DNA from: Temnopleurus reevesii
Taxonomy: Eukaryota > Echinodermata > Echinoidea > Temnopleuroida > Temnopleuridae
Length of the DNA: 36,067 nt
Direction of reading: 5' to 3'
NCBI GenBank assembly: GCA_036244855.1
Contig: BQKZ01005027.1
Span: forward strand, 1 to 36,067
Shown in pieces: positions 1 to 13,300 of the stretch (position 1 is the first letter of the stretch; every line of letters begins with the position of its first letter). The position numbers and the translations under genes were made by a program. A model generated the notes under the pieces. The model did not search any database and was not told where the DNA came from. It saw only the letters and a program-made list of their open reading frames with translations.

Positions 1-43
1 TCATCATCATCATCGTCATCGTCATATCATCATCATCATACCT

Positions 44-110
<67 letters not shown>

Positions 111-150
111 CCACCACTACCATCACCACCACCATCATCATCATAATAGT
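1..150. repeat. (CAT)n/(CAC)n microsatellite
   Basis: Nearly pure TCA triplets with CAC variants from the window start to about 150. Poly-Met or poly-His reading frames here are artefacts of the repeat. Confidence 0.95.
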
Positions 151-260
151 GGCTACTTGTATAGCGCACAGGTCCACCTTTTGGTGCTCATGGCACTTTA
201 ATTGAAATAGAAAAGTAAATGAAGACAATACTAATAGGGGCAAAAAAATATCCTGGGCAC

Positions 261-358
261 AAAAATCATCATCATCATCAACATCACCATATCACCATTA
301 CCATCAACACCACCACCATCCTCATCCTCATCACCACCACCACCACCACCAACAAAAC
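261..358. repeat. (CAT)n/(CAC)n/(CCA)n microsatellite
   Basis: Second trinucleotide tract about 110 bases after the first. Between about 360 and 840 I see no gene or clear repeat. Confidence 0.9.
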
Positions 359-839
359 TATCACCAACACTATGGGCTTACTGAATCTTCTTCATCTGTC
401 AGCATGACCTCATTCCAAGCTCTGTTGTAGTTCCCTCTCACCAATGAACAAGAGACTCCAATCCGATCAGAAAGGGCCTACAGAAAAGAAGTCAAATTAC
501 ACCCTAGAATAAATATGTTAATTCAGAAGCTTTAGGTAATGTTCTGAACAATCCCTACATGATCTTAGTATAAAAGCTAAGGAAATTGTGGGAGAGAGAT
601 GAGAGGTAGGAGAAGGGCAAAAGAAATTATTAAAAGAGATCTAAAAGGAAAGAAATCAGATGAGAAAAAGATCCACTGAACTATTACAAACAATGAAGAA
701 CTATAGTAATATCCTCTGAAAATTTTATGAATTTATGAGCATGCTCAAACTGAAATATAATGTCCAATAAGCATATTTTGAATAAAAAATATAAGATGGA
801 AGACTTTATACCTCTACTTATATATTGGCAATAAGGATG

Positions 840-1140
840 AGTCTGCTTTTGATTTCATTTTCAAATGCTTCAGTTTCATCTCAATGCTTTATGTTCTCCT
901 AATAACTGTTCTTGAGTTCACATTTGAGTTAACCAAGACTCAGTCTCATCTCATATTGTGCTGCTGCTGAGTTTGTTTCAATTTCATATTTGAGTTTGAC
1001 TGAAACAAATATTGAGTTTTCTTTTCAGTCACTTTGAAAAATAGGGTTGTATGGCAATAGATACCTCTTTTAATTATACAGATAGAATCAATGCTCTTCT
1101 TGAGTTTATATTCGAGTCAAATAACACTAAACTCATATTG
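840..1140 (-). pseudogene. Two decayed tandem copies of ARMC3 exon 16
   Basis: 1033-1140 aligns without gaps to the last 38 codons of exon 16: it reads YKLKKSIDSICIIKRGIYCH then TTLFFK before a gtgact donor, but has a TGA where exon 16 has glutamine. A more eroded copy lies at about 840-960, with stops. Donor spacing from exon 16 is 160 bp. Confidence 0.65.
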
Positions 1141-1192
1141 CGTCTTTATATCAGACCAACTCAACTAAATGTTGAATTTTCTTAACACTCAC

Positions 1193-1355
1193 CTTAAATA
1201 AAAGAGCTCTGTGGCAGTGAATGCCTCTGTCGATTCTCCCAATGGGAATGATGTTACTCTTGAGTTCATATTTGAGTTGACTCAGACTCAACTCATAGCT
1301 GAAGTTTGCCATCTCACCCTTCTCAATGGGTCCACCCATCTTGTTGCTTACATAC
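1193..1355 (-). CDS. ARMC3: ARMC3 coding exon 16 (start of peptidase-like domain)
   Basis: 163 nt, acceptor tcccag, donor AAG|gtgagt. Reads YVSNKMGGPIEKGEMANFSY, ELSLSQLKYELKSNIIPIGR, IDRGIHCHRALLFK, closely matching ARMC3 YVAEKMGG...SELKFQLKSKVIPIG...GIFYHRALLFK. This is the beginning of the EDR1/CTR1/ARMC3 peptidase-like domain; the remainder is not in the window. Confidence 0.92.
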
Positions 1356-4300
1356 CTGGGAGAAATGAAATGGAAGAAATATGAAGATTTATTTTACATC
1401 CCCAAAATAAGATATAAAGCCCCGGTCACATTGGGCCCCCGGAAGCAACACGATTCAACACGACTCTTTGTTCTGAGGCAGTTAACTGTAAATTAACAAA
1501 AGAGTCGTGTTGAATCGTGTTGCATCCAGGGTCCTGTGTTACTGGGGCTTAATGTGTTATGCTAGTGTTGGAATAGGACTGCAGTTCATCCAAGAGCAGT
1601 GGATTGGACTTTTCTAATTTTCTTTCAGATAGGATTAAATCATTCTGTTAAATTTTCTACTTGCGTTTAAACGCTACTTTTTATGCAATAGGGCTCTGGT
1701 GTGATGCTTGTTCAATATCTTTCCGCAGAATAAAGGTCAACATTTCTTTTGTGTCCATCTAACTATTGTAAATTACTGAATGAAGGTTGTTCACTTCATC
1801 CTAGGTCTTTGTCCTATCTGTGCTAATACTGAGCTTTATTGGCAGTTATATAAAATATAAACTTACTGTGCAATAGAAATGACTTGTTCCCTCGTGGTGG
1901 GCAGCGAGCTGACATCGTTCAACATATCACTGATGTAGCCCTCAAAGATGGGGTCGGCTGGAGCTTCGTACTGTGGAGGCTGCTGGGATAGCAAGGCTTG
2001 TTGCTCCGCTAATCTCTCCGCTTCTAATCTATCACGAAGCTCCCTCTCCTCGCGCTCCTTCTTACTCTCTCTCTTGGCTCTGAAAGATGGGGAATGTCAT
2101 TCGGTGATTGAAATATTTTTGGAGATTTGACAGGAAATTCAACCACAATCCCTTCCTTGATTTATCAACACGACACTAGAATATTCAATTAATTTCTATA
2201 ATATCTAATTTATATACAATGTTATATCCGTCATAAAAAGATCTGAGCCAGTGATTGGTCTAAATCCCTTCACGTGACTATTGATAGCTCCCATCGGCAT
2301 CGAAATTCACTTAAATGTGACGTCATTGGGTAATAGTCCGGAAATTATCTATGGCTTCCCAGATGAACTATTACCGGGTGACGTTTCTGTGACGTAACAA
2401 AACGGTGCACGCTGTTTATGCTGTGTGGCAAAGCTGCTATGCGTTATGATGATCAATTGCCACGCGCAAGCTAGCTGGGCATGTTGAGCACATGCACAAA
2501 GCCGGGGCGGCCGCGTGGGGCCGTGTAGCCGTTACTGTGGGCTAGGCTGATTTGCGCGAAGGCAATTAAGGCTGTCTAATTTGACGTGTTTCAGTGTCAA
2601 CTTCCTCGTTTTCTGTTTGGATCCATTATCTATAGCATAATTTAAGAAATGAAAATTTAATATAACATCAGGGCTAACGTTGCGTGTATTATCGATGACG
2701 GATATAAACCGATTATTTACTGCCTTCAGATGGGTTTAGTGAAACTATCATCCTCTCAGTCGAGCCGATCGAAAGGCTATCATCCTTTGGGCTGCGCCCT
2801 CTGGATGATAGCCCTCTCGGCGTGACATCGGGAAAGATAGTTCCCACTGCACCATCTGGCGGCTGTGAATAATCGTATACTATCTACTTAATCATAAAAT
2901 AGTAAAAGTTTAAAAGGGCCATTTCTGCGGAAAATAGTGGTCTTAGTTGTTTATCATACTGTCAAGTGATGATATTGATCCTTACTAATAATTTCCTCTT
3001 AAAAATTCCATGCATCTTCTTCGTAGCAAAATCACCTATGAATGACTGGTGCAAGTTTGTGCTGAATTATTTATAATCTTAATAGTGTATCACTCAATAA
3101 CTTACTCAAACCTTTTCTATAGTTATTCTTAACTCAAAGAATGGATTTGTGAAACACCGTGCTCAGATTAATAATTCTAAACAGATGAGGAGCGCCATGA
3201 CAATCAACTACCAGCACAAGTAATTGTCTGATGCAGACAGATTCACCGTATAAACCGGCATAAACTGCCATAATAGGAATGTTTAGAACATGTTAATATT
3301 GTGGTCAGTAATTCATCACATTTAACAGAGGAATCACTCTGAAAATCATATAAAATTCATCACTTTGAACTATCTTTTACAGTTCTTTCATCTTCTTTAA
3401 AATCTTCATTCATTAGATGGCAATTAAATTAATGATATCAATAACTTTTAATACAGGCTTGATAAGGGCAATAAGTAACAATATGCTGGTAGTACATTTG
3501 ATTTGTTTATGAAGCGCTTCTAAGATCTTACATAATGAACATTTATAATGGTCCAAAAATAAGTCAATCCTCTGTTTTCTCAAGAAATTATGTTTTGCAT
3601 ACACAATTTCGATTTTCAAATAGTCAGGTAATAGTCCGGTTTACGAAGAGATGCAAATTTTATGCATACGTCTAACACAAAGGTTGTTCTTGACAACCCT
3701 AAAGCTTGCCCGTGGCTCACCCGACATAGCAACAAATAGTGTATGCAAACTGGATTCCAAGTATTGTAATCCAAACAGTTTAAGGAATACCATGAATCTA
3801 CGTTTGCTGACAAGAAACGCAAATAAATAAGTATATATTAGTAAAGCAGTCTATAACCTACAACAACTCCTTTTTAATGTTGTATCATATGGGAAGAAAC
3901 AAAAAAAGAGAAAGTACATAAAGTTAGCTTTTCACAGCTATAACTGCCGAGCAAGCCCCTCAGGCACTCAAGCATTCTAAGGAATAAATTCCTGCCAGGT
4001 ATTTTCACCCGGGTTGAGTGCAGCACAGTGTGGATAAATTTCTTGCTGAAGGAAATTAACGCCGTGGGTGGGATTTGAACCGCCGACCTTCCAGTTAAAA
4101 AGCAAGAGTCTAAACCACTACACCACTAAGCTTCCACTTGTAAGAGATTTTTGTTTTCATTAAAGCCAATTCACCCCATGATTTTAGAGTCTTAAAATAA
4201 AAAACACATCTTTAAAATTTCTTGAGACCTATACCTACCCTTTGACTGATGACTTGGACGACCTGATGTTGGACTTTGATTCCGTCTTGACGTCGAGCTC

Positions 4301-7300
4301 AGAAGGGATTGTGGGTGCGGGTGTGACAGGTGGGCTACACAGAGAAACAAAGACTCGGTGAAGACAGTGTGTCATGCACTAGCGATTGTGATGTGTGAAA
4401 TTGTATAATATGATTACATGATATATGCATGTATGCACTAGGAATTGTGATGCTTTGAATTGTACATTATACTAACTTGTGTATCTGATATTGTGATGTG
4501 CAGCATCATAACTTGTGTTTACAAGTGTATACAATATGACAGGTAAATAATATTTTGGCCAAAATTGTTAAGTTTTATGAAAGTTTATGTGGCATTAGTT
4601 TATTACAGTTAAAGTGAAATCTCTAAGTGAAGACCAATAATGAACATTGTTATGCCCCATTATTTTACATCAGGGAGGACCTTTGCTATGAAGTGCAAAA
4701 TATACATCTTGATATGATTGGTATTATCCAAAGTCCTTTCCTTATCTTAGAATCAAATGAATAGAATTTGAACAGATTGTTAATGGTTTTACTCCAAAGA
4801 TGTCAAGAATTATAAATTATGGAATCTTTATAAAAAACTTTTTTTTTTGTCCACACAAGTAATCAAGTACCTCATTACAGGGTAAAATAAAGTAATTAAA
4901 ATTGTACACTAAAATACTATATCATTTACAAAAGAGTTCAATGTGGGGCTTACATTTATTTATCTGTCTACTCATCAATTGAATGTTGAATTGAACAAAT
5001 GGACAGACCATGAATTAGCTGCAAGATCTTATTTCATCATGGTGGCCTTGAACTATGAATTACGATCGATTTTGTACAACTGACAAACACAAACAGTAAA
5101 ACTTAAGATTTAATTTTTTTTTTAAATTTATGTAATATACTATACACTTTAAAAATAAGATCATGCATGTTCACAAAATTCATGCAATATACTTTAGACA
5201 TAAAAATCTATGATATTCACTTTGTATGTCAGCAAACAATACATAATTTAGTGAGTATACATCAACATAATACAGGATACTGAACAAAAATCTAAAATAA
5301 AATACTGACATGTGGTGTTTTGTTTGAAGTAAATAAGGCTAGGAACTTGGCAAATATTACAAGATAAATAGGTGAAAAGCTGCTAAGCGTAACTAATTTC
5401 TCAATTTGTTCTGCTTGAATCAAAATGGCTAAGATAGCTTAGATATTTTTTAAAAATAGGGAATAATGTCGCCGCACGAGCTTATTGTGGCGGAAGAATA
5501 AAAATCTGTTTGCTTATATTGATTTTTTTGACCAGAAAACATCTATAGCAAAATGACAGGGTCCCTTTTATGATGTACAATGTACAAAATAAATATTTCT
5601 TTCCTACCTCTTTGCTGCTCCACAGTTAACAAGAAGGATTGGTTTCTTTTGATTCACCTCCTTCTCACTCAGTTCCTCCAGTGTGGCAAACTTGGATTCT
5701 GGTCGGATCTGTAAATAGAAATATTGATTGATAAAAGATTAATATCATTTAACTTAGGGCCAGCGAAACGTCATAAAAAGTGGTTTGATCTGTTTATGAG
5801 AGTTTAACAACATTACCCAGGGAAAATGGAATATCTTGAAAAGTGGAGGGATTGTGTTTAACAATTTTACACACTGCCATACGTTTGCACAAACTTTCTG
5901 CATCCCCTCCCAGCCCTGGTGATGAAATGGTCCATGTTACCAATGTAGTGAGTCATGTTAGTGTCTGAACACGTAAGTATTATTTTTCGTTACGGAGTAA
6001 ATGATATGGAATAAATTATTGGAATTCTAACAAATGAATATGTACATGGATTAAAAAAGAACCAGAGCCCACAACATTTAGTACTTTTGCACAATTCTCA
6101 TTCTATGATGGATGCCAGATACAAATTGATAAACAAGACAGTGCACTTTTTCTTTACATTTCCAGTAATTAAAAATACGACACAGATCAAGGAGTTTAGT
6201 TCTAGGACATAACATTTGCATTGCTTTGAGAATAAATCTCTAAGAATGAATAACAATCTTTACTCTTCTCCCCTTTACAAGAGTTTAGAATATTTACCTT
6301 TCCGGCATCATAAAAACCATCACAAATTATATCATTTGGTCCTTAGAACCCCATAAGACTGTATTTGGCTGGTACCATGCTGCCAAGTAAGCTATCCATA
6401 AATAAAATCTTTCTTTGAGGATGAATCTCCAAGAATGAATCAAAATCTTCCCCTTCGTCCCTTCCAAAAGAGATCATTTTTTTTCCAATTTACCTTTCCA
6501 GCATTAATGATATCATGATATCCATCACAAATGATATCATTTGGTCCCAGTAATCTCATAAGTCTGTATTTTGCTGGTATCATGCTGCCAAAGTAAGCTA
6601 TCTAATATAAATAAATCTCTAAGAATGTATCAAAATTTTCCCCTTCTCCCCTTCAAATGAAATCAGTACTTTCCAATCTACCTTTAGGGCATCATAGAAG
6701 CCCTCACAGATAATATTGTTTGGTCCTAAGAACCCCATATGACTGTAAGCTCTCAATATGTAAAATCATTCATTCAGAGTAAATCTGTAAGAATGAATCA
6801 CAATTTTTCCCCCTTCTCCCATTCAAAAGAGATCAGTTTATTTCCAATTTACCTTTCCGGCATCATAAAAACCGTCACAAATGATATCATTTGGTCCAAG
6901 GAACCCCATAAGACTGTACTTGGCTGGTAGCATGCTATCTAACAGCCTCTCCAGAGCCACATCACTGAANCTTTACAAAGTGTAACACGCATTTTCATTT
7001 GCGCGCGATGTGCGAATTTAACATGATGCGCATGAAACAATGATTTTGATTGGCGCGTTCCGATCAACTGCAACTTGCGATCAATTGAAACTTTTGAGCA
7101 ACACCCCCTGATAATAAAAGCTCAATCCAATTCATTTTGAATCAATTTTTCATTCCCAACAGAAATTTGAGGAGCATATTTTAAAAAAAATATTTGCCAT
7201 AAACAAGCAGTCTGAACACACTTTAGGGGGAGTTCAGAAATATGCTTTATTCAGTGAGCTAGCCCATAGCCCATTGGAACAGGATAATGCCTTCATAACG

Positions 7301-10300
7301 TTAATGGGATTTTGCATAATTCAGTAGTCAATGCATCAATACAGTCAAACCTGCTTTACCAACTACCTGTAGAAAAAGACCATCTCTCTATAAAGACCAT
7401 CTTCCCTAATCTTTACTAGAAAGCAATTTACATGTAAATGCACCTGTCTACAGTGACCACATTTTCATAAAGACCCTCGGGTGGTCTTTATAGAAAGATT
7501 TAACTGTATTTTTACCCAAACCTGAAGATTTATGGAAAACAGACAAGAACTCAATATGCTACTCATTCTAAACTTTATTTTCAATTGTATCCATTTAGAT
7601 CAAGACTTTAAACAGCTCATTTTAACCCATTGCCTGTTCATCGCTGTACAAGTCCTACGGGTGTAGAAGATTCCGGATTCAAAGTGTTAATGCACTTACC
7701 CCAGCTTGCAGAGTTCTGTTGCAATGACCGGATCACTGGAACAGACCACAAGAGCCCAGGATGCAGCTCGTCTCACGTCATCGTTGTTTGACTGTAGTAA
7801 TTTGAGAAGAGGACCAAGACCACCTAGACCTCGCAGCTAAAACAAGAAACATAATACAGATACCGAATATATAAAATAGGGCATAAATACCTTCAAATGA
7901 AGTGTGAAGCAGCAACATAGCATTTAGTTAACTGGAGAAATTTGACCATAAACTAAACCAGGGGGGGGGGGGGGAGGAGGTGCAGGAGACTGACAGCGAC
8001 CCCCATTGGCTTGTCAGCCGTGCGACGGGATGGTTAAATTATCACCACCACAAAAATGCTAAGCTTGCATTGCCCTCCAGTGACCGGGTAATAGTATTGG
8101 AAGGACTTTGAACAGTCACTGGTAAGGCACTGTATAAATGCCAAATGTTATATCATCATTATAAAAAAGCAAGTAGAATGTAAAAAATTACCTGTGCTCT
8201 TGATTCATTATCACAGACGAATNGAATTGTTAAAAGTTGTTTCATATCTTCTCTAGATATCACCCTGATTCTCCCCATCCCAATGCTAATATGTTTTTTT
8301 TTTTCAATTTCAGTCAACTGTGACAAAGGGCATGTCGAGCAGAAGCAGTAAGTCATACTTTTGCACGTCTTCTCATTGTAACGTCACAGGTAGTTGCACA
8401 TTATTACAATAAGCAGATGCCCAAAACTATGACAAACTACTTTTGGTCGATTATGACTGTCTCTGTGATGAATGACATTGAAACCTCCATATCAAATGTC
8501 ACAAGTACAATTGCAGTCACTAAGCATCACTAAAGCATCACTAAAGCATCACTAAAGCATCACTGGCTGGACCACTCACACAGACAAGAAACATTTTTAA
8601 ACTACTCAAGCCAGTTCATTTTTAATCAATTTTTTTCGCAACGGATATTTGAGCAGCATATTTTAACCAATTGTATGCTAAAAATAAGCAGCACGTGTAC
8701 AAATTTGTTTTGACTTCAGAATGCTTTATTTAGTGAGCCAAGACATTGATTACTGAAACAGGACAATTCCGGCACAACATCAATGGGATTTTACAGAATT
8801 CAGTAGTCAAAATTAATGTACTGATATTCTAACCCAAGGCTAAAAATTTCTGGAGCACAGACAAGGACCCACTATGCTGCTCATTTTAAATTCATTTTTA
8901 ATCTTTTTCATTCACAAATGAACTTTATATTGCACATACATACTGCAAAAGCCAATATTCTAGCATACATAAATTTTAAGCCCTTCACTGAACTCAAGAG
9001 CTATTTCATATACAAGCTAATTGTTATTTTCATACTTTCAAAGATCACTGTACACAATTCTATACTAAAACCCCAGTGAAAAACCCCAGTTAAAAACCCC
9101 AGTTAAAAACACACAGAGCACATGGAGTTATCAATGCCAGTCATATTGAGGGCGGTTTACAAGATTCAGTATTTACTGAGTTAATATCCTTACCCCAGCT
9201 TGCAGAGTTCTGTTGCAATGACCGGATCACTGGAACAGACAACAAGAGCCCAAGATGCAGCTCGTCTGACGTCATCGTTATTTGACTGCAGCAACTTGAG
9301 AAGAGGGCCAAGACCTCCGAGACCTCGCAACTAAAACAGCATAAATAAGGTAAATAAGGTCAAACCTGTTTAGCACCCACATGTATATAAAGAACACTTG
9401 TCTGTAAAGACTAGCTTTCTTGATTCCCATGGAAACAATTTACACGTAAATGAACCGGGCCTGTCTATAAAGACCATGTTTCTTGACTCTCAAAGAAGCG
9501 AATTACACGTAAATGAAATTCTCTATAGAGATCACTTTCCCTTGTCGACCATACTTTCTGTCTCCCTTAGACGGTCTTTGTAGACAGGTTTGATTGTACA
9601 ATAAACTAGGGAATAAACACTTTTAAATGAAGTGTGAAGCAACAACATAGGATTTACTTATCTGGAGAAATTTTACCATAAACTCAACCAGGGGAGGGGG
9701 AGGTGCAGGAGACTCACAGCGACCCCTACTAGCTTGTCAGCCGAGCGACAGGATGGTTAAATTATCACCATCGCAAAAATGCTAGGCTTGCATTGCCCTC
9801 CAGTGACCGGGTAATAATATTGGAAGGACTTTAAACAGTTGTAAACTGGTAAGGCACTGTATAACTGCCAAATGTTATATCAGCATTATAAAAAAGCAAG
9901 TAGAATGTAAACAATTACCTGTGCTCTTGATTCATTATCACAGACGAACGCTGCAAGTGACATCGCCGCTTTGGTTTGAACAACAGCATTACTGAAACAC
10001 AAACAAGAAAATATGATACCATTGTTTTTTCTGCACTTAGTGAAGTATTATCTCTCTTCACATTTAAGTCTTTAGTTGGAATTCTCGACCATGGTTTATC
10101 TGGGCCGACTGGTAAAATTTTAGACCAGGTTTAAATCATAAGATGGGCTGAATATAAGTATTAGTGCACTTGATTAAGTGAAAACACATGAAAGTGGTCC
10201 AATGAATGTGCCTATGAGTTAATTAATCAAGCGCATTTAAGAGTAAAATTCAAACCATCCCATGGTTCGAACTAAAACAAACCATTGAGATAATTCTTAC

Positions 10301-13300
10301 CTTATCCCAACATGGATAAACACTGATTGACAGTGCTTTACCGAGATGCTGTGAAAAAAATTCACAGGCATTCTCGGGCAAGAATTATCTAAATTGTTTA
10401 TCTACCCAACAAAAAATCATTCAATTGATAAAACAAACCACATTTGGACATTCTGGCTTTTATATTTGCAGATTATCACAGCAGTGCACTTTATTCAACC
10501 ACCAAGAAAAATTGATTGAAAATAATATGTTTTGGTCTATAACATCATAATATCCAAGTTGAATTATTAGGGAATAATATTGAATGAACTTACACATGAT
10601 TTTTTGTTCATATAAAGTTGGTCAGTTTCATTCTAATAGATTCATCTATCTAGTGTGTATTGTGCAATTTCTGTTCTACATCTTTCCCTATGCAGATATT
10701 TTACTTTGCCACTGCCACTGACATCAAAGCCTTTGAAAAATGAATTTTTATGCAATTGTTTGATTGAATCAATAAATATAAAGACTATTGAATAAAGAAT
10801 AAAGAATAAAGAAAAGATATCTTTTCACTGTTCTCCTCACCTAGAATGAAGGGGCGTCAGGAGAGCTCCCACAATGCCTCTGCTCTGGATATCCGCCCTC
10901 AAGATCTCGTCCGTTGCCATGTTGGTTAACACCTGTGCTGCGTTGGCCTGAGCGCCCTCTCTTGATGAATTCAGAAGACCAATGAGTGGTTCTATGCCGT
11001 TACGCTCAGCAAGCTCTACGCAGTTCTGAACGGTGCCTGACGTAAGGTTTGCCAAGGCAAGGGAGCTGTTTTCAGCCACGTCTCCATTTTCACTGCCAAG
11101 CAGTTTGACAAGTGGGGCTATACCATCTATCATAAATTATAGATTGTACATATACAATACATTGTAAAATAGTAAATTAAAAATTACATTAGAATAGGCA
11201 TAAAATTGCAAAAGAAACAACATTAATAGGTTAATAATTCATTGACTTTGATATTAGTCTCAGTAGGTTTGATCAAACTGAATAAAATGTTTCTTACATT
11301 TGCGTGTAAGCATCAAATCATCTGTCTACCCTACTTAAACACTGCTATCAAATTTCAAAATAAGATATTTCATGAGGTCCCTATGACTTTCATGTCATTT
11401 GGTGTAACCAGGGATGTAACACAGAATGACATAGGGGGGTGATAATCAAAAGTTGCAATTGATCGCTTCTAACAAGACGCGCATGAAACAATAATTTGAT
11501 TAGCACGTTCTGATCAGCTGAAACTTGCGATCAATTGCAACTTTTGAACAACACCCCTTAAGTGTTGCATTACACTGTATGTTAATATATGAACTGTTGT
11601 TCGATTACAAAGATAATGATGTCAGCAACAACCACATATAAAGATTGAGCTGTCGTAGTTGTTGGTGGAGTGGAATTGTGGAATATATTCTGGGAAACCA
11701 TACTAATCCAACCTACCATATTCAGCGATGGTCTGCCTACAGAGGGCGCTCTCAGCCATGATAGCAAGGGCCTGTGCGGTGGCTGCTTGGACAGGGGCAC
11801 TCTCAACTTCCAGAAGACAAACCAATGTCTTCTCTCCTTCTTGCTCGTGAAAGATCTTGCAATTCTCAGCTAAATTGGAGACACAGATAGAGTAAAGAAA
11901 TTAAAGGAGGACTCCGGACCAAGAATTTCTTGCTCTGATTCAAAGCGCAAAAATCAGACAAACAGATGAAAAAAAGTTTGAGCGAAAACGGACGACAAAT
12001 AAAAAAGTTATGAATATTTGAAAAATATCTTAAGATTTTCACAATAGTTATATTTTTGGCCAATTTGTAACTACAGGTCACGTGACATGACGTGTTGATG
12101 ACGTAGGTTCGTCACTTCTCTAGAGTGAGTGTATTATCTCTTTGTTTTTTAATGTTCTGTTTAAATGCCATTGGGCGCAAAANNNNNNNNNNNNNNNNNN
12201 NNNNNNNNNNNNNNNNNNNNNNNNNNNNNNNNNNNNNNNNNNNNNNNNNNNNNNNNNNNNNNNNNNNNNNNNNNNNNNNNNNNNNNNNNNNNNNNNNNNN
12301 NNNNNNNNNNNNNNNNNNNNNNNNNNNNNNNNNNNNNNNNNNNNNNNNNNNNNNNNNNNNNNNNNNNNNNNNNNNNNNNNNNNNNNNNNNNNNNNNNNNN
12401 NNNNNNNNNNNNNNNNNGCTCTGGATATCCGCCCTCAAGATCTCGTCCGTTGCCATGTTGGTTAACACCTGTGCTGCGTTGGCCTGAGCGCCCTCTCTTG
12501 ATGAATTCAGGAGACCAATGAGTGGTTCTATGCCGTTACGCTCAGCAAGCTCTACGCAGTTCTGAACGGTGCCTGACGTGAGATTTGCCAAGGCAAGGGA
12601 GCTGTTTTCAGCCACGTCTCCGTTTTCACTGCCGAGCAGTTTGACAAGAGGGGCTATACCATCTATCATGAATAAAAAAACATTGTTAAATAATGTTGAG
12701 TAACAAATAATTTAGGCATAACAAAAAGTTGCGAACAAACAATAAATAAATAAATCACTAAATCTATAAATATTTGAGTCTAGCTTGCATGCATCAATGA
12801 AACTGGTTCCTTCAAGATTACATGAACATTGCACACTATGTCACTTAAACATAGAATCAATGTGAAAACCATTGGAGGTAAATATTGTGCAATAATGGCT
12901 TCGGCAAAATCAGGGAGCACAAAATATGGAAAAATATGTAAACACAATAAAATAGGTACCAATAACATCTATAATGTATGTCACGTACAAAGTTGATGAT
13001 ATCAGTAACTACCATAAATACTGATTAAGTTTAGGTAGTTACTGGCATTGTATAATTGTGGAATATATCGTAAGAAAACATAATAATGTAACCTACCATA
13101 TTCAGCAATGGTCTGCCTACAGAGGGCACTCTCAGCCATGATAGCTAGGGCCTGTGCTGTAGCTGCTTGGACAGGAGCACTTTCCACCTCCAGCAAGCAA
13201 ACCAATGTCTTTTCTCCTTCTTGCTCGTGAAAGATCTTGCAATTCTCAGCTAAATTAGAGACAGAGAAAGAAAAAATATTAAAAGAGAATTTATTATCAA

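Noticed and set aside
22..243. Poly-methionine and poly-histidine open frames at 22-243, 219-407, 15041-15274 and 16641-16937
   Set aside because: They are translations of (CAT)n/(CAC)n microsatellites with no splice or family support.
8518..8564. CRISPR-like array
   Set aside because: Units are 11 bp, directly adjacent, without spacers, in an animal genome.
10837..11133. ATG at 11133 (MIDGIAPL) as a start codon
   Set aside because: The acceptor atgatag puts the exon start after this ATG, and exon 8 joins in phase.
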